Shown here: positions 1 to 5,004 of the stretch, in pieces | Layout: every line of letters starts with the position of its first letter | How positions within the stretch are numbered: the stretch's first letter is position 1 | NCBI GenBank assembly: GCA_015492195.1 | Contig: WGFP01000089.1 | Location: 1 to 5,651, forward strand | Source: Acidiferrobacterales bacterium | GTDB taxonomy: Bacteria; Pseudomonadota; Gammaproteobacteria; Acidiferrobacterales; Sulfurifustaceae | Length of the DNA stretch: 5,651 bases | Direction of reading: 5' to 3' | Notes under the pieces: model-generated | The model's input: the letters and a program-made list of their open reading frames with translations, nothing else | Database searches by the model: none | What the model was told of the DNA's origin: nothing | Program-made: the position numbers and the translations under genes

Positions 1-17
1 GAGAAAGGAGAAGCGCG

Positions 18-1205
18 ATGAAAACGTCAAAGATATTCATGCTCGGGGTACTTCTGGTGAGCAGCATCGTCTGGGCGGGTTCCGCGCAGGCCGTTCCCGC
101 CTTCGCCCGTAAGTACGAGAAGGCGTGCACCAGTTGTCATACGGCATGGCCGCAGTTGAACCGGGCCGGCCGGATGTTCAAGGAAGCGGGCTATCGGTTC
201 CCCTCGGATCCGAAGAAGGCCCAGCAGATCTCGGACTTTCTCTATTTGGACAAGAGCTTTCCAATCTCCGCCGGTGTGACCGCCCGTCCCTATGACAAGA
301 AGGACAGCGGCAGCAAGAAAGTACGCGCAATCCATGAGATAGAACTCCTCATGGCGGGTGTGCTGGGAAAGCAATGGTCGGGCTACGTTGAGATCGAGGC
401 GGAAGACGAGAACAATTTCGATCCCAAGCTTGGAATGGCGACGTTCGCGTACCATTATAACAAGGCGGTTAATATTCAGTTCGTTTACGGACCCATGTTC
501 TGGGCCGATCCTTATGGTTTCTTGGGCAATCATTTTCGATTAACCCGCGGCTCGGTTGGAATCATTGACCAGACGTTCGGCGGCGCTGATAAGAATGGAA
601 AACTGCGCAGTCCGCGCCAAAACGTGATTGTCTCCGGTCGTCCCATGAATAAACTGTTCTATAGCGTGGGACTCAGTGGGGAATCCAACGATGCCGAGGG
701 TGTGAATGCCAGTACCGCCTCAGGACGCGTCGCCTTTGATGTTACCTCCGACGTTATGGTCGGAGCCTTTGCGGTAAGCGGCGAGACCGAGGAATTCAAA
801 TCAGGAACCCCTGTGACGACGACCCCGAAGCGGAATTTCAGCCGCCGCGGCGTGGATGCCCAGGTGGACATCGGTAGCGCCCGCATCCAGGCTGCTTTCC
901 TCAAGGCCGAGGATGATAATTCGACATTGCCGGCGCCGACGTCAAAGGATAAAAACGACGCCTGGTCGATACAGGGTATGTACGTGTTTAAGGACGCCAA
1001 GCGGCCGACATGGGCGCCCCTGGTTCGCCTGGACAATTACGAGAAGTCCGCCGGCGCCGACGAATACAAGGCGCTTACCTTGAATTTGACGCGTTACTTC
1101 ACACAGAACATCAAGGCCTATGTGGAGTATTGGGACCAACTCGATGTTCCCGCGGGGCAGAAGGAAGACAAGCGGCTGACACTTCAGTTAATCGCCGCTT
1201 TTTGA
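18..1205 (+). CDS. Outer-membrane monoheme cytochrome c fused to a beta-barrel (Cyc2-like)
   Basis: 395 aa. Seen: a signal peptide (residues 1-25, cleavage after Ala-Gln-Ala), then AVPAFARKYEKACTSCH, giving one c-type heme site (CTSCH, 37-41), then PQLN, GRMFK and AGY within the next 20 residues. From about residue 100 on there are 15-16 short alternating polar/apolar segments (for example around 119-128, 150-158, 212-220, 245-255, 287-296, 350-372), and the chain ends in Phe, as outer-membrane barrels do. Known: Cyc2 Fe(II) oxidases have this layout, a small heme plug followed by a porin of about 16 strands, with a similar PxFAR...CxxCH...GRxFKxxGY start. Many uncharacterised proteins share the same N-terminus (FARKY rather than FARQTG), so Cyc2 function is inference. 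Start: AAAGGAG at 4-10 lies 7 nt before this ATG. Any upstream gene is outside the window. The next gene is a triheme cytochrome, a plausible periplasmic partner. Confidence 0.8.
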   Translation: MKTSKIFMLGVLLVSSIVWAGSAQAVPAFARKYEKACTSCHTAWPQLNRAGRMFKEAGYRFPSDPKKAQQISDFLYLDKSFPISAGVTARPYDKKDSGSKKVRAIHEIELLMAGVLGKQWSGYVEIEAEDENNFDPKLGMATFAYHYNKAVNIQFVYGPMFWADPYGFLGNHFRLTRGSVGIIDQTFGGADKNGKLRSPRQNVIVSGRPMNKLFYSVGLSGESNDAEGVNASTASGRVAFDVTSDVMVGAFAVSGETEEFKSGTPVTTTPKRNFSRRGVDAQVDIGSARIQAAFLKAEDDNSTLPAPTSKDKNDAWSIQGMYVFKDAKRPTWAPLVRLDNYEKSAGADEYKALTLNLTRYFTQNIKAYVEYWDQLDVPAGQKEDKRLTLQLIAAF

Positions 1206-1228
1206 CCAAGGAGAGGCAGCAGTGCCGG

Positions 1229-1258
1229 ACAGGTGGGGTATTACCCCACCTGTTCTTG
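1229..1258 (+). terminator. Perfect inverted repeat after the cytochrome-barrel gene: terminator or operator
   Basis: ACAGGTGGGGTA (1229-1240) and its exact complement TACCCCACCTGT (1242-1253) flank a single T. As RNA this folds into a 10-bp stem with a 5-nt loop, 24 nt after the stop codon. The T-tract behind it is poor (TTCTTG), so termination may be partial. A single-base centre and perfect 12-bp arms also suit a dimeric regulator site, and it lies directly upstream of the candidate promoter of the next gene. Confidence 0.6.
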
Positions 1259-1284
1259 TAAACAACGGTCAACCATACTATAGA
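1256..1284 (+). promoter_or_regulatory. Candidate sigma70 promoter of the triheme cytochrome
   Basis: TTGTAA (1256-1261) and TATAGA (1279-1284) are separated by 17 bp, and each matches the consensus at 4 of 6 positions. The predicted start near 1291 leaves a leader of about 14 nt that just contains the ribosome binding site. The -35 box overlaps the tail of the preceding hairpin. This is pattern matching only. Confidence 0.35.
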
Positions 1285-1291
1285 TACAGTT

Positions 1292-1299
1292 GGGGAGAG
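1292..1299 (+). promoter_or_regulatory. Ribosome binding site that fixes the triheme cytochrome start
   Basis: GGGGAGAG lies 5 nt before the ATG at 1305. An in-frame TTG at 1290 would extend the protein by five residues, but it precedes this site and lacks a Shine-Dalgarno sequence of its own, so the ATG is preferred. Confidence 0.7.
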
Positions 1300-1304
1300 A
1301 AATC

Positions 1305-2060
1305 ATGCGAGCAAGAACCGGCAAATCAGAAAAGCGCAGTGCATGTTTGACATTCCTGTGGCCGCTGCTAGGCGGCTTTATCCTTCTGCTTACGACACCA
1401 CTTAGCGGTTGGGCGGCCCAGCCGGAGGGCGAGAAAATCTTCGAGAAGCGCTGCGGTGGGTGTCACGACCTGCCGGATCCCAACAAGCCCCCGCCGGAGG
1501 GTTGGGACAAGCGGTTGGATCTGATGGCGCCCATGGCGGGCCTGAACAAGAAAGAAAAGAACGAGGTCCTGAACTTTCTTCGGTCGCACAGCCAGAAAGC
1601 CGAAGGGATGCTGTCCGCGGCCGAGGAACGGAAGCTGTTCATGCAAAAATGCAGCCTTTGCCACTCCGAACAGCGGGTGTTCCTGGAGCCCCTGACGCCG
1701 GAATCCCGACGCCATATTGTCTTGCGCATGCAGGAACGCGCCCCGGACTGGATTTCTCCAAAAGACGCAGAGCGGATTCTCGCGTACTTGGATCAAGGCG
1801 CGCCGGGAGGCAAGAAGCCGGTGAAAAAAAAGGTGAACGGCGACGCCGGTAAGATTTTCCGTGAGCGTTGTAGCGCCTGTCACAACCTGGAGCGGGTTTA
1901 TCTCGCACTGGAAAAGAAAGAGAGCGCGGGATCGGCATGGATGCACATCGTCAAGCGCATGCGTCAGAAGGCCCCGGAGTGGATTTCTCCAAAGGAGGCG
2001 GAACAGATTGCGCAATATTTAAAATCGCTTAAGCCTACAACATCTTCGCATAAAAAATAA
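1305..2060 (+). CDS. Secreted triheme cytochrome c with duplicated heme domains
   Basis: 251 aa from the ATG. A basic N-terminus (RARTGKSEKR) and a hydrophobic stretch (about 14-32) lead to a cleavage site near GWAA (35-38), so the protein is periplasmic, possibly anchored if uncleaved. Three c-type heme sites: CGGCH (50-54), CSLCH (116-120) and CSACH (189-193). Likely distal Met ligands are Met74 or Met77, Met142 and Met219. Domains 2 and 3 are copies of one another: the segments IVLRMQERAPDWISPKDAE and IVKRMRQKAPEWISPKEAE follow hemes 2 and 3, with a 4-residue insertion in domain 3. A Lys-rich linker (about 170-178) joins them and is encoded partly by a run of eight A. Role inferred: electron carrier between the outer-membrane cytochrome-barrel encoded upstream and inner-membrane or periplasmic redox partners. 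I do not recognise a named family for the whole protein, and other periplasmic electron-transfer jobs are possible. Confidence 0.85.
   Translation: MRARTGKSEKRSACLTFLWPLLGGFILLLTTPLSGWAAQPEGEKIFEKRCGGCHDLPDPNKPPPEGWDKRLDLMAPMAGLNKKEKNEVLNFLRSHSQKAEGMLSAAEERKLFMQKCSLCHSEQRVFLEPLTPESRRHIVLRMQERAPDWISPKDAERILAYLDQGAPGGKKPVKKKVNGDAGKIFRERCSACHNLERVYLALEKKESAGSAWMHIVKRMRQKAPEWISPKEAEQIAQYLKSLKPTTSSHKK
1740..1762 (+). repeat. Direct repeat, copy 1 (heme domain 2)
   Basis: This 23-nt block differs at one base (1748) from 1971-1993, exactly 231 nt (77 codons) downstream and in the same frame. It encodes the APDWISPK turn after the putative Met ligand of heme 2 and marks the domain duplication at DNA level. 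Confidence 0.8.
1805..1852 (+). promoter_or_regulatory. Candidate -1 frameshift site (A AAA AAG) in the triheme cytochrome
   Basis: A run of eight A (1824-1831) followed by G forms the heptamer A AAA AAG at 1826-1832, in phase with the reading frame (codons AAA AAA AAG). This is the slippery sequence of E. coli dnaX. A Shine-Dalgarno-like GGGAGG (1805-1810) lies upstream, 15 nt from the heptamer, longer than the roughly 10 nt I recall for dnaX. A short CGGC-GAC-GCCG hairpin (1838-1848) begins 5 nt downstream. The -1 frame reads Gly-Glu-Arg-Arg-Arg-Arg and stops at TAA 1850-1852. The product would be about 182 aa with two hemes. The same A run could also cause transcriptional slippage. No functional evidence is available from sequence alone. 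Confidence 0.35.
1971..1993 (+). repeat. Direct repeat, copy 2 (heme domain 3)
   Basis: Second copy of the 23-nt block at 1740-1762, with 22 of 23 bases identical. It encodes APEWISPK after the putative Met ligand of heme 3. Confidence 0.8.
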
Positions 2061-2087
2061 CCCGCGCTTAATACCTTGCGGGGTTTT
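2061..2087. terminator. Weak bidirectional terminator between convergent genes
   Basis: CCCGC (2061-2065) pairs with GCGGG (2078-2082). On the + strand the stem is followed by GTTTT and closes the cytochrome block. Read on the - strand it is followed by TTATTTTTT, a better U-tract, and closes the operon that ends with the CopD-family gene. The stem has only 5 bp and a 12-nt loop, so efficiency is uncertain. Confidence 0.45.
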
Positions 2088-2101
2088 GCTCGGGTTTCCG
2101 A

Positions 2102-2560
2102 TCACATCCAATAGGCGCCCGCGGAGGCGATCGCGATCGTGATCAGCCCCAGGATCAGGTTGATTCCGATAAACCGGCGTATCTGCGCAAGTTGTTTGCC
2201 CGCTGCGGGAAAATCGCCGACGGCGAGGGCCCGATTCATCCGCCGGTAGGGCGCAAAAAACACATGCAGGTAAATCAGAATCATGGTAATGCCCGTGACC
2301 TGCATGATATGGACGTGCCATCCGACGTTGGCGAAACCGTTAAAAACCCACAGAATCATCCCGTAGCCGGTTACAAGTAGTGTAGCGACAGCGGCCCATA
2401 CCCAGGGAAAGAACCGGGCGAAGGTGCGCGACCACAGGGCCAGGCGCTCCGGCGGTTGGAGCAGGCCGGCCGCCGCCGGCCGCAGCGCCACGTAGGCGAA
2501 AAACATGCCGCCGACCCAGATGACGGCTGAAAGAATGTGCAAGGCGATGGCGATCGGCAT
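2102..2560 (-). CDS. CopD-family four-helix membrane protein
   Basis: 152 aa. Seen: four hydrophobic segments (about 4-26, 50-72, 84-103, 129-149), no signal peptide, and the N-terminal pattern ALHILSAVIWVGGMFFAY typical of short CopD-family proteins (about 150 aa). His8, His82, His84 and His99 sit in or at the ends of the helices and could bind metal or heme. Known: CopD domains occur in copper import proteins, but these short stand-alone members are largely uncharacterised, so copper transport should not be assumed. It is the last gene of a probable three-gene operon, 26 nt after the kinase-like gene, with AAGGAA (2565-2570) 4 nt before its ATG. It could be a cytochrome-b-like redox protein or an accessory to envelope or metal homeostasis. 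Family assignment is fairly secure, role open. Confidence 0.8.
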   Translation of the reverse strand: MPIAIALHILSAVIWVGGMFFAYVALRPAAAGLLQPPERLALWSRTFARFFPWVWAAVATLLVTGYGMILWVFNGFANVGWHVHIMQVTGITMILIYLHVFFAPYRRMNRALAVGDFPAAGKQLAQIRRFIGINLILGLITIAIASAGAYWM

Positions 2561-2586
2561 GGTGTTCCTTGTTTGTTTTTTGAGTT

Positions 2587-3273
2587 TTATTTGATAAACC
2601 AGCGTTTGATCCTGGTGTAAATTCGTTTTATCCAGCGTGTGACTTTCTCAATCCGGGTTCTATTGTAGTAAACGCGGTCGGTTTCGGAAATGTTTTCGAA
2701 TTTGCCCTGATATTTCAGTTTGACCCAGGCGTTGAAATCAAATTTCCGGGCGGTTTCATATAAATAATGATTCAACGGGGCGAATCCGGGTTTGCGAATA
2801 ATCGCGGCGCCGAAGTCGATCAGGTAGGGCGTGCGTTTGTCGACAACCATGAGATTGTCTTGCCGTTTGAGGTCGGTATGGGCGACCCCCCGGCGGTGCA
2901 GTTCTTTGATGAAATCCAGCAGCTTGTCGAAGAAGGCTTGGCGGTCGCTGATTTCCGCGTGACGGATGGAGGTTCCTTCGATGTATTCCAGCACCAGGTA
3001 GCGGCCGCGGATCAGGCCGTAGCAACGGGGGGCGCCGTCGAAGCCCGCTAATTTTTTGTATACCCTGTGTTCATTGCGCAGCATCCATTTGCGCAACCAT
3101 TTCAGGACGCCGGAACCGGAGGCGACCTTTATGATCAGACAACGGCCTTTATCCCGATAAAGATAGACGTTCCCCTGATAGCCGCGCGCGTGGATATTCG
3201 CCTTTTCCCGGACGTTGGCCTGAATCCACTGAACCAGCTCATTCTCCGTGACGTTGTCCAACTCCCATCGCAT
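2587..3273 (-). CDS. Small kinase-fold protein, LPS/Kdo kinase-like
   Basis: 228 aa, predicted cytoplasmic. Kinase landmarks in order: Gly-rich strand GYQGNVYLY (31-39), beta-3 Lys49 in LIIKVA, helix-C Glu68 in RNEHRVY, hinge VLEYIEG (94-100), catalytic loop HTDLKRQDN (132-140) with Asp134, and metal-binding DFG (153-155). All core residues are present, so it is probably active. The size and the absence of an extended C-lobe fit the lipopolysaccharide/Kdo kinase and RIO-like groups rather than regulatory Ser/Thr kinases. The catalytic loop has one extra residue: Asn140 is six positions after Asp134, not five. The last 24 residues are basic and amphipathic (10 Arg/Lys; Ile208, Val211, Ile215, Ile218, Ile222 on one face), suggesting membrane contact. 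Middle gene of the operon, 12 nt after the methyltransferase-like gene. Substrate unknown: a lipid A or core sugar, or a protein, are all possible. Confidence 0.75.
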   Translation of the reverse strand: MRWELDNVTENELVQWIQANVREKANIHARGYQGNVYLYRDKGRCLIIKVASGSGVLKWLRKWMLRNEHRVYKKLAGFDGAPRCYGLIRGRYLVLEYIEGTSIRHAEISDRQAFFDKLLDFIKELHRRGVAHTDLKRQDNLMVVDKRTPYLIDFGAAIIRKPGFAPLNHYLYETARKFDFNAWVKLKYQGKFENISETDRVYYNRTRIEKVTRWIKRIYTRIKRWFIK

Positions 3274-3282
3274 GCAGACCCG

Positions 3283-3288
3283 TCCTCA
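3283..3288 (-). promoter_or_regulatory. Ribosome binding site overlapping the upstream stop codon
   Basis: On the - strand TGAGGA combines the stop codon TGA of the methyltransferase-like gene (3288-3286) with a GAGGA Shine-Dalgarno sequence placed 9 nt before the ATG of the kinase-like gene. This arrangement suggests translational coupling and supports that start and a shared transcript. Confidence 0.55.
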
Positions 3289-3879
3289 GGGCAATCTCAA
3301 ATACAGCAGATAAAGAAACAGCACCAGCAACGAGGCGATGATGGGCTCGCCGTTTTGACGCAGGCTTTGCGTGAATGACCATTCTCCCCGCCCTCCCGGT
3401 TTGTAGGGGGTAAGTCGCGGTATCAGCGCCCGGGTGCGTTGGCTCCAGGGTTCCCACTCGCCGGGAAACAAGCGCGCGAGCAGCTTGTCTTCATAGCGGA
3501 TCGTCTGCGGATAGAAAAAGAGGCCGATCAGGATCCATACGGGAAGGCTCCACCACAATCCGGAAGCCAGGCAGAAACCCAAGGCAAGGAGGTGATTGCC
3601 GACGTAGAGGGGATGGCGCACGTAGGCGTAGGGGCCGGTGGTCGCCAGGACCTTGTCCTTTTTGACATGCCCCGAGGCCCACAGGCGAACCGCGATGCCC
3701 AGGCCGGCGATGACAACACCCGGGACAAACCACGCTGCAATGGGTTGGCCGACAATGGTGAGCAGGATCAGAAACATGATGCCGATAAATTGGCGAAACC
3801 GGCGTCTGTTATGCTGGATGTCCTTGATAAATTTTTGCAGGCCTAGGTTGGAGACGATGGATTTGGGCTCCGCTGACAT
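3286..3879 (-). CDS. ICMT/PEMT-like integral membrane methyltransferase
   Basis: 197 aa. Seen: hydrophobic segments at about 31-50, 51-68, 94-108, 110-124 and 180-195. The diagnostic C-terminal region has TGPYAYVRHPLYVGN (81-95), then Glu130 in RYEDKLLARLFPGEWEPW. This RHPxY...E pattern is the S-adenosylmethionine site shared by isoprenylcysteine carboxyl methyltransferases and phospholipid N-methyltransferases. Bacteria lack prenylated CaaX proteins, so the substrate is probably a lipid or another small membrane molecule; it cannot be read from sequence. First gene of the probable operon with the kinase-like and CopD-family genes, which suggests an envelope-modification function. The start is supported by GGAAAGG (3890-3896), 10 nt upstream, a rather long spacing. 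A promoter must lie in the 136-bp gap upstream unless there is read-through from the hydrolase gene; I see no convincing one. Confidence 0.8.
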   Translation of the reverse strand: MSAEPKSIVSNLGLQKFIKDIQHNRRRFRQFIGIMFLILLTIVGQPIAAWFVPGVVIAGLGIAVRLWASGHVKKDKVLATTGPYAYVRHPLYVGNHLLALGFCLASGLWWSLPVWILIGLFFYPQTIRYEDKLLARLFPGEWEPWSQRTRALIPRLTPYKPGGRGEWSFTQSLRQNGEPIIASLLVLFLYLLYLRLP

Positions 3880-4015
3880 ATCGCTGTTACCTTTCCGATC
3901 CAGATAGATTGTTCACATGCAGCCGTAAGTAGCGGGACTGAATAGTCGCGCATATTAACATGGTCTGCGGGGGTTTCGACAGCCACGGTGGACGTGGCCG
4001 GATGACGCAAGGGGG
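3880..4015. other. Intergenic gap with a hairpin (3982-3998)
   Basis: No coding region is supported here. GCCACG (3982-3987) and CGTGGC (3993-3998) form a perfect 6-bp stem with a 5-nt loop, 17 nt after the end of the hydrolase gene in its direction of transcription. No U-tract follows, so it is at best a weak or Rho-assisted terminator, or a 3'-end stabiliser. I found no promoter hexamer pair for the downstream operon better than chance. Confidence 0.35.
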
Positions 4016-4819
4016 TTACCTGGATTGAGTCCGCTTCAGCCAGTCGATGATCCGGATTTTCAAAATGTCATAGTGATCGGTGAAGAAATGGTCAGCGTCT
4101 TTCGTTCGCACCTGGCGATAGAATTTGTTGTTTCTCGCCGCCGCCCGGCGAGCGGCGGCATAATCCAGAACGCCGGGTATGTCCTCAGTGCCAAAGATAT
4201 CGAGGACCGGGATACGGATTTTTCCCAGCATCGCCGTCGGTTGCATGTATTTGTTGCCGGCGGGTTCGGTGGAGAGCCCGATGGCAATGGCGCCGGCAAT
4301 GGGGGCCTTGGGATGCTCGGCGGGATAGGCCACGCTATACATGGCCCCCGTGCTGTGGCCGAGGAGAAAGATTTTTGTGACCCCTTGTTGTTGCAAATAG
4401 CGGATACCGGCGTCGATGCGCCGGAACGCCTCGGGAAAGGTTTTGCTGTATTCCTTGAGCTTGACGTCGGGATCCAGGATCGGCATTTGCAAGGACAGGG
4501 TGTGCCAGCCGGCATCGGCAAGGTCCACGCGCAGGGTGTCGATGAGTCCCCATGCCGGATGCACGCCGCGCCCGTGCATCAGGATGACGCCGGTAGTGGA
4601 TGCCCGCTGGGCATCGGCGGGCTTGGTATAGAGGCTCAGAAATTGAACCTTGTTGGCCTCAAGCCATACGGCTTCTCCCACCACCATAAAATCCACGACC
4701 TGGTCGGCCCAGTTTTTCTCGCGTTCCAGGTTCGAAACGGATGCCGCCGCCAGCCATGACGGTGCCAGACAGAAACCAAGGACCAGGATAAGCGTGGAAA
4801 TACGCCGTTTGTTATGCAT
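4016..4819 (-). CDS. Secreted alpha/beta hydrolase, DUF3530 type
   Basis: 267 aa. A signal peptide (about 1-26, cleavage near LAAA/SVS) predicts a periplasmic location. The alpha/beta-hydrolase core is complete: oxyanion-hole HGRG (82-85), then HPAW, LR and AGWHTLSLQMP (103-113), which is the pattern I associate with DUF3530 proteins; nucleophile elbow GHSTG (154-158) with Ser156; probable acid Asp213 in DIFGTED (or Asp207); and catalytic His244 in DADHFF. The active site therefore looks functional, for an esterase, lipase or peptidase-like reaction on an unknown substrate. The start is set by a G-rich ribosome site with GGAGG (4826-4830) 6 nt upstream. The gene is divergent from rpe and separated by 136 bp from the methyltransferase-like gene on the same strand, so it is probably transcribed on its own. 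Family confidence is high, function is not known. Confidence 0.8.
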   Translation of the reverse strand: MHNKRRISTLILVLGFCLAPSWLAAASVSNLEREKNWADQVVDFMVVGEAVWLEANKVQFLSLYTKPADAQRASTTGVILMHGRGVHPAWGLIDTLRVDLADAGWHTLSLQMPILDPDVKLKEYSKTFPEAFRRIDAGIRYLQQQGVTKIFLLGHSTGAMYSVAYPAEHPKAPIAGAIAIGLSTEPAGNKYMQPTAMLGKIRIPVLDIFGTEDIPGVLDYAAARRAAARNNKFYRQVRTKDADHFFTDHYDILKIRIIDWLKRTQSR

Positions 4820-4838
4820 GCAACCCCTCCCCCCATTA

Positions 4839-4867
4839 AGTATAGGTCCTTCAGCGCCCTTGATCGA
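4839..4867 (-). promoter_or_regulatory. Candidate promoter of the DUF3530 hydrolase gene
   Basis: On the - strand TATACT (4844-4839) matches the -10 consensus at 5 of 6 positions. The -35 partner at 17-bp spacing, TCGATC (4867-4862), matches only 3 of 6. The predicted start near 4832 gives a leader of about 13 nt that just includes the ribosome site. A moderate candidate, dependent on the -10 box. Confidence 0.3.
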
Positions 4868-4922
4868 GGAGGTTTATCCTTTGGCATGCAGGACTTGGAT
4901 ATATGGCGGACGGGGATCAGGG

Positions 4923-4951
4923 CTGAAAACTTTTGCCTGATCGGGTAAAGT
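4923..4951 (+). promoter_or_regulatory. Candidate sigma70 promoter of rpe
   Basis: CTGAAA (4923-4928) and TAAAGT (4946-4951) are 17 bp apart, each 4 of 6 to consensus. The predicted start near 4958 gives a leader of about 47 nt. A short CGCC/GGCG hairpin with a six-T loop (4953-4966) spans the predicted start and is too weak to interpret. Confidence 0.3.
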
Positions 4952-5004
4952 GCGCCTTTTTTGGCGTCCACCATAGCCAAGGCGTGAACTGATAAGGAAC
5001 AACC

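Noticed and set aside
27..533. 168-codon - strand frame opposite the cytochrome-barrel gene
   Set aside because: Overlaps the signal peptide and heme-site coding region of a convincing gene and has no ribosome site or motif of its own.
1368..2015. 215-codon - strand frame opposite the triheme cytochrome
   Set aside because: Antisense shadow of a well-supported gene with three heme motifs; the product is low in recognisable features.
2464..2481. All-GC inverted repeat, GGCCGGC / GCCGGCC with 4-nt loop
   Set aside because: Lies inside the CopD-family coding region at an Ala-rich stretch; best explained by GC-rich Ala and Arg codons.
4025..4759. 244-codon + strand frame opposite the hydrolase gene
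   Set aside because: Shadow frame caused by codon bias; the - strand carries a signal peptide, GHSTG and a complete triad.
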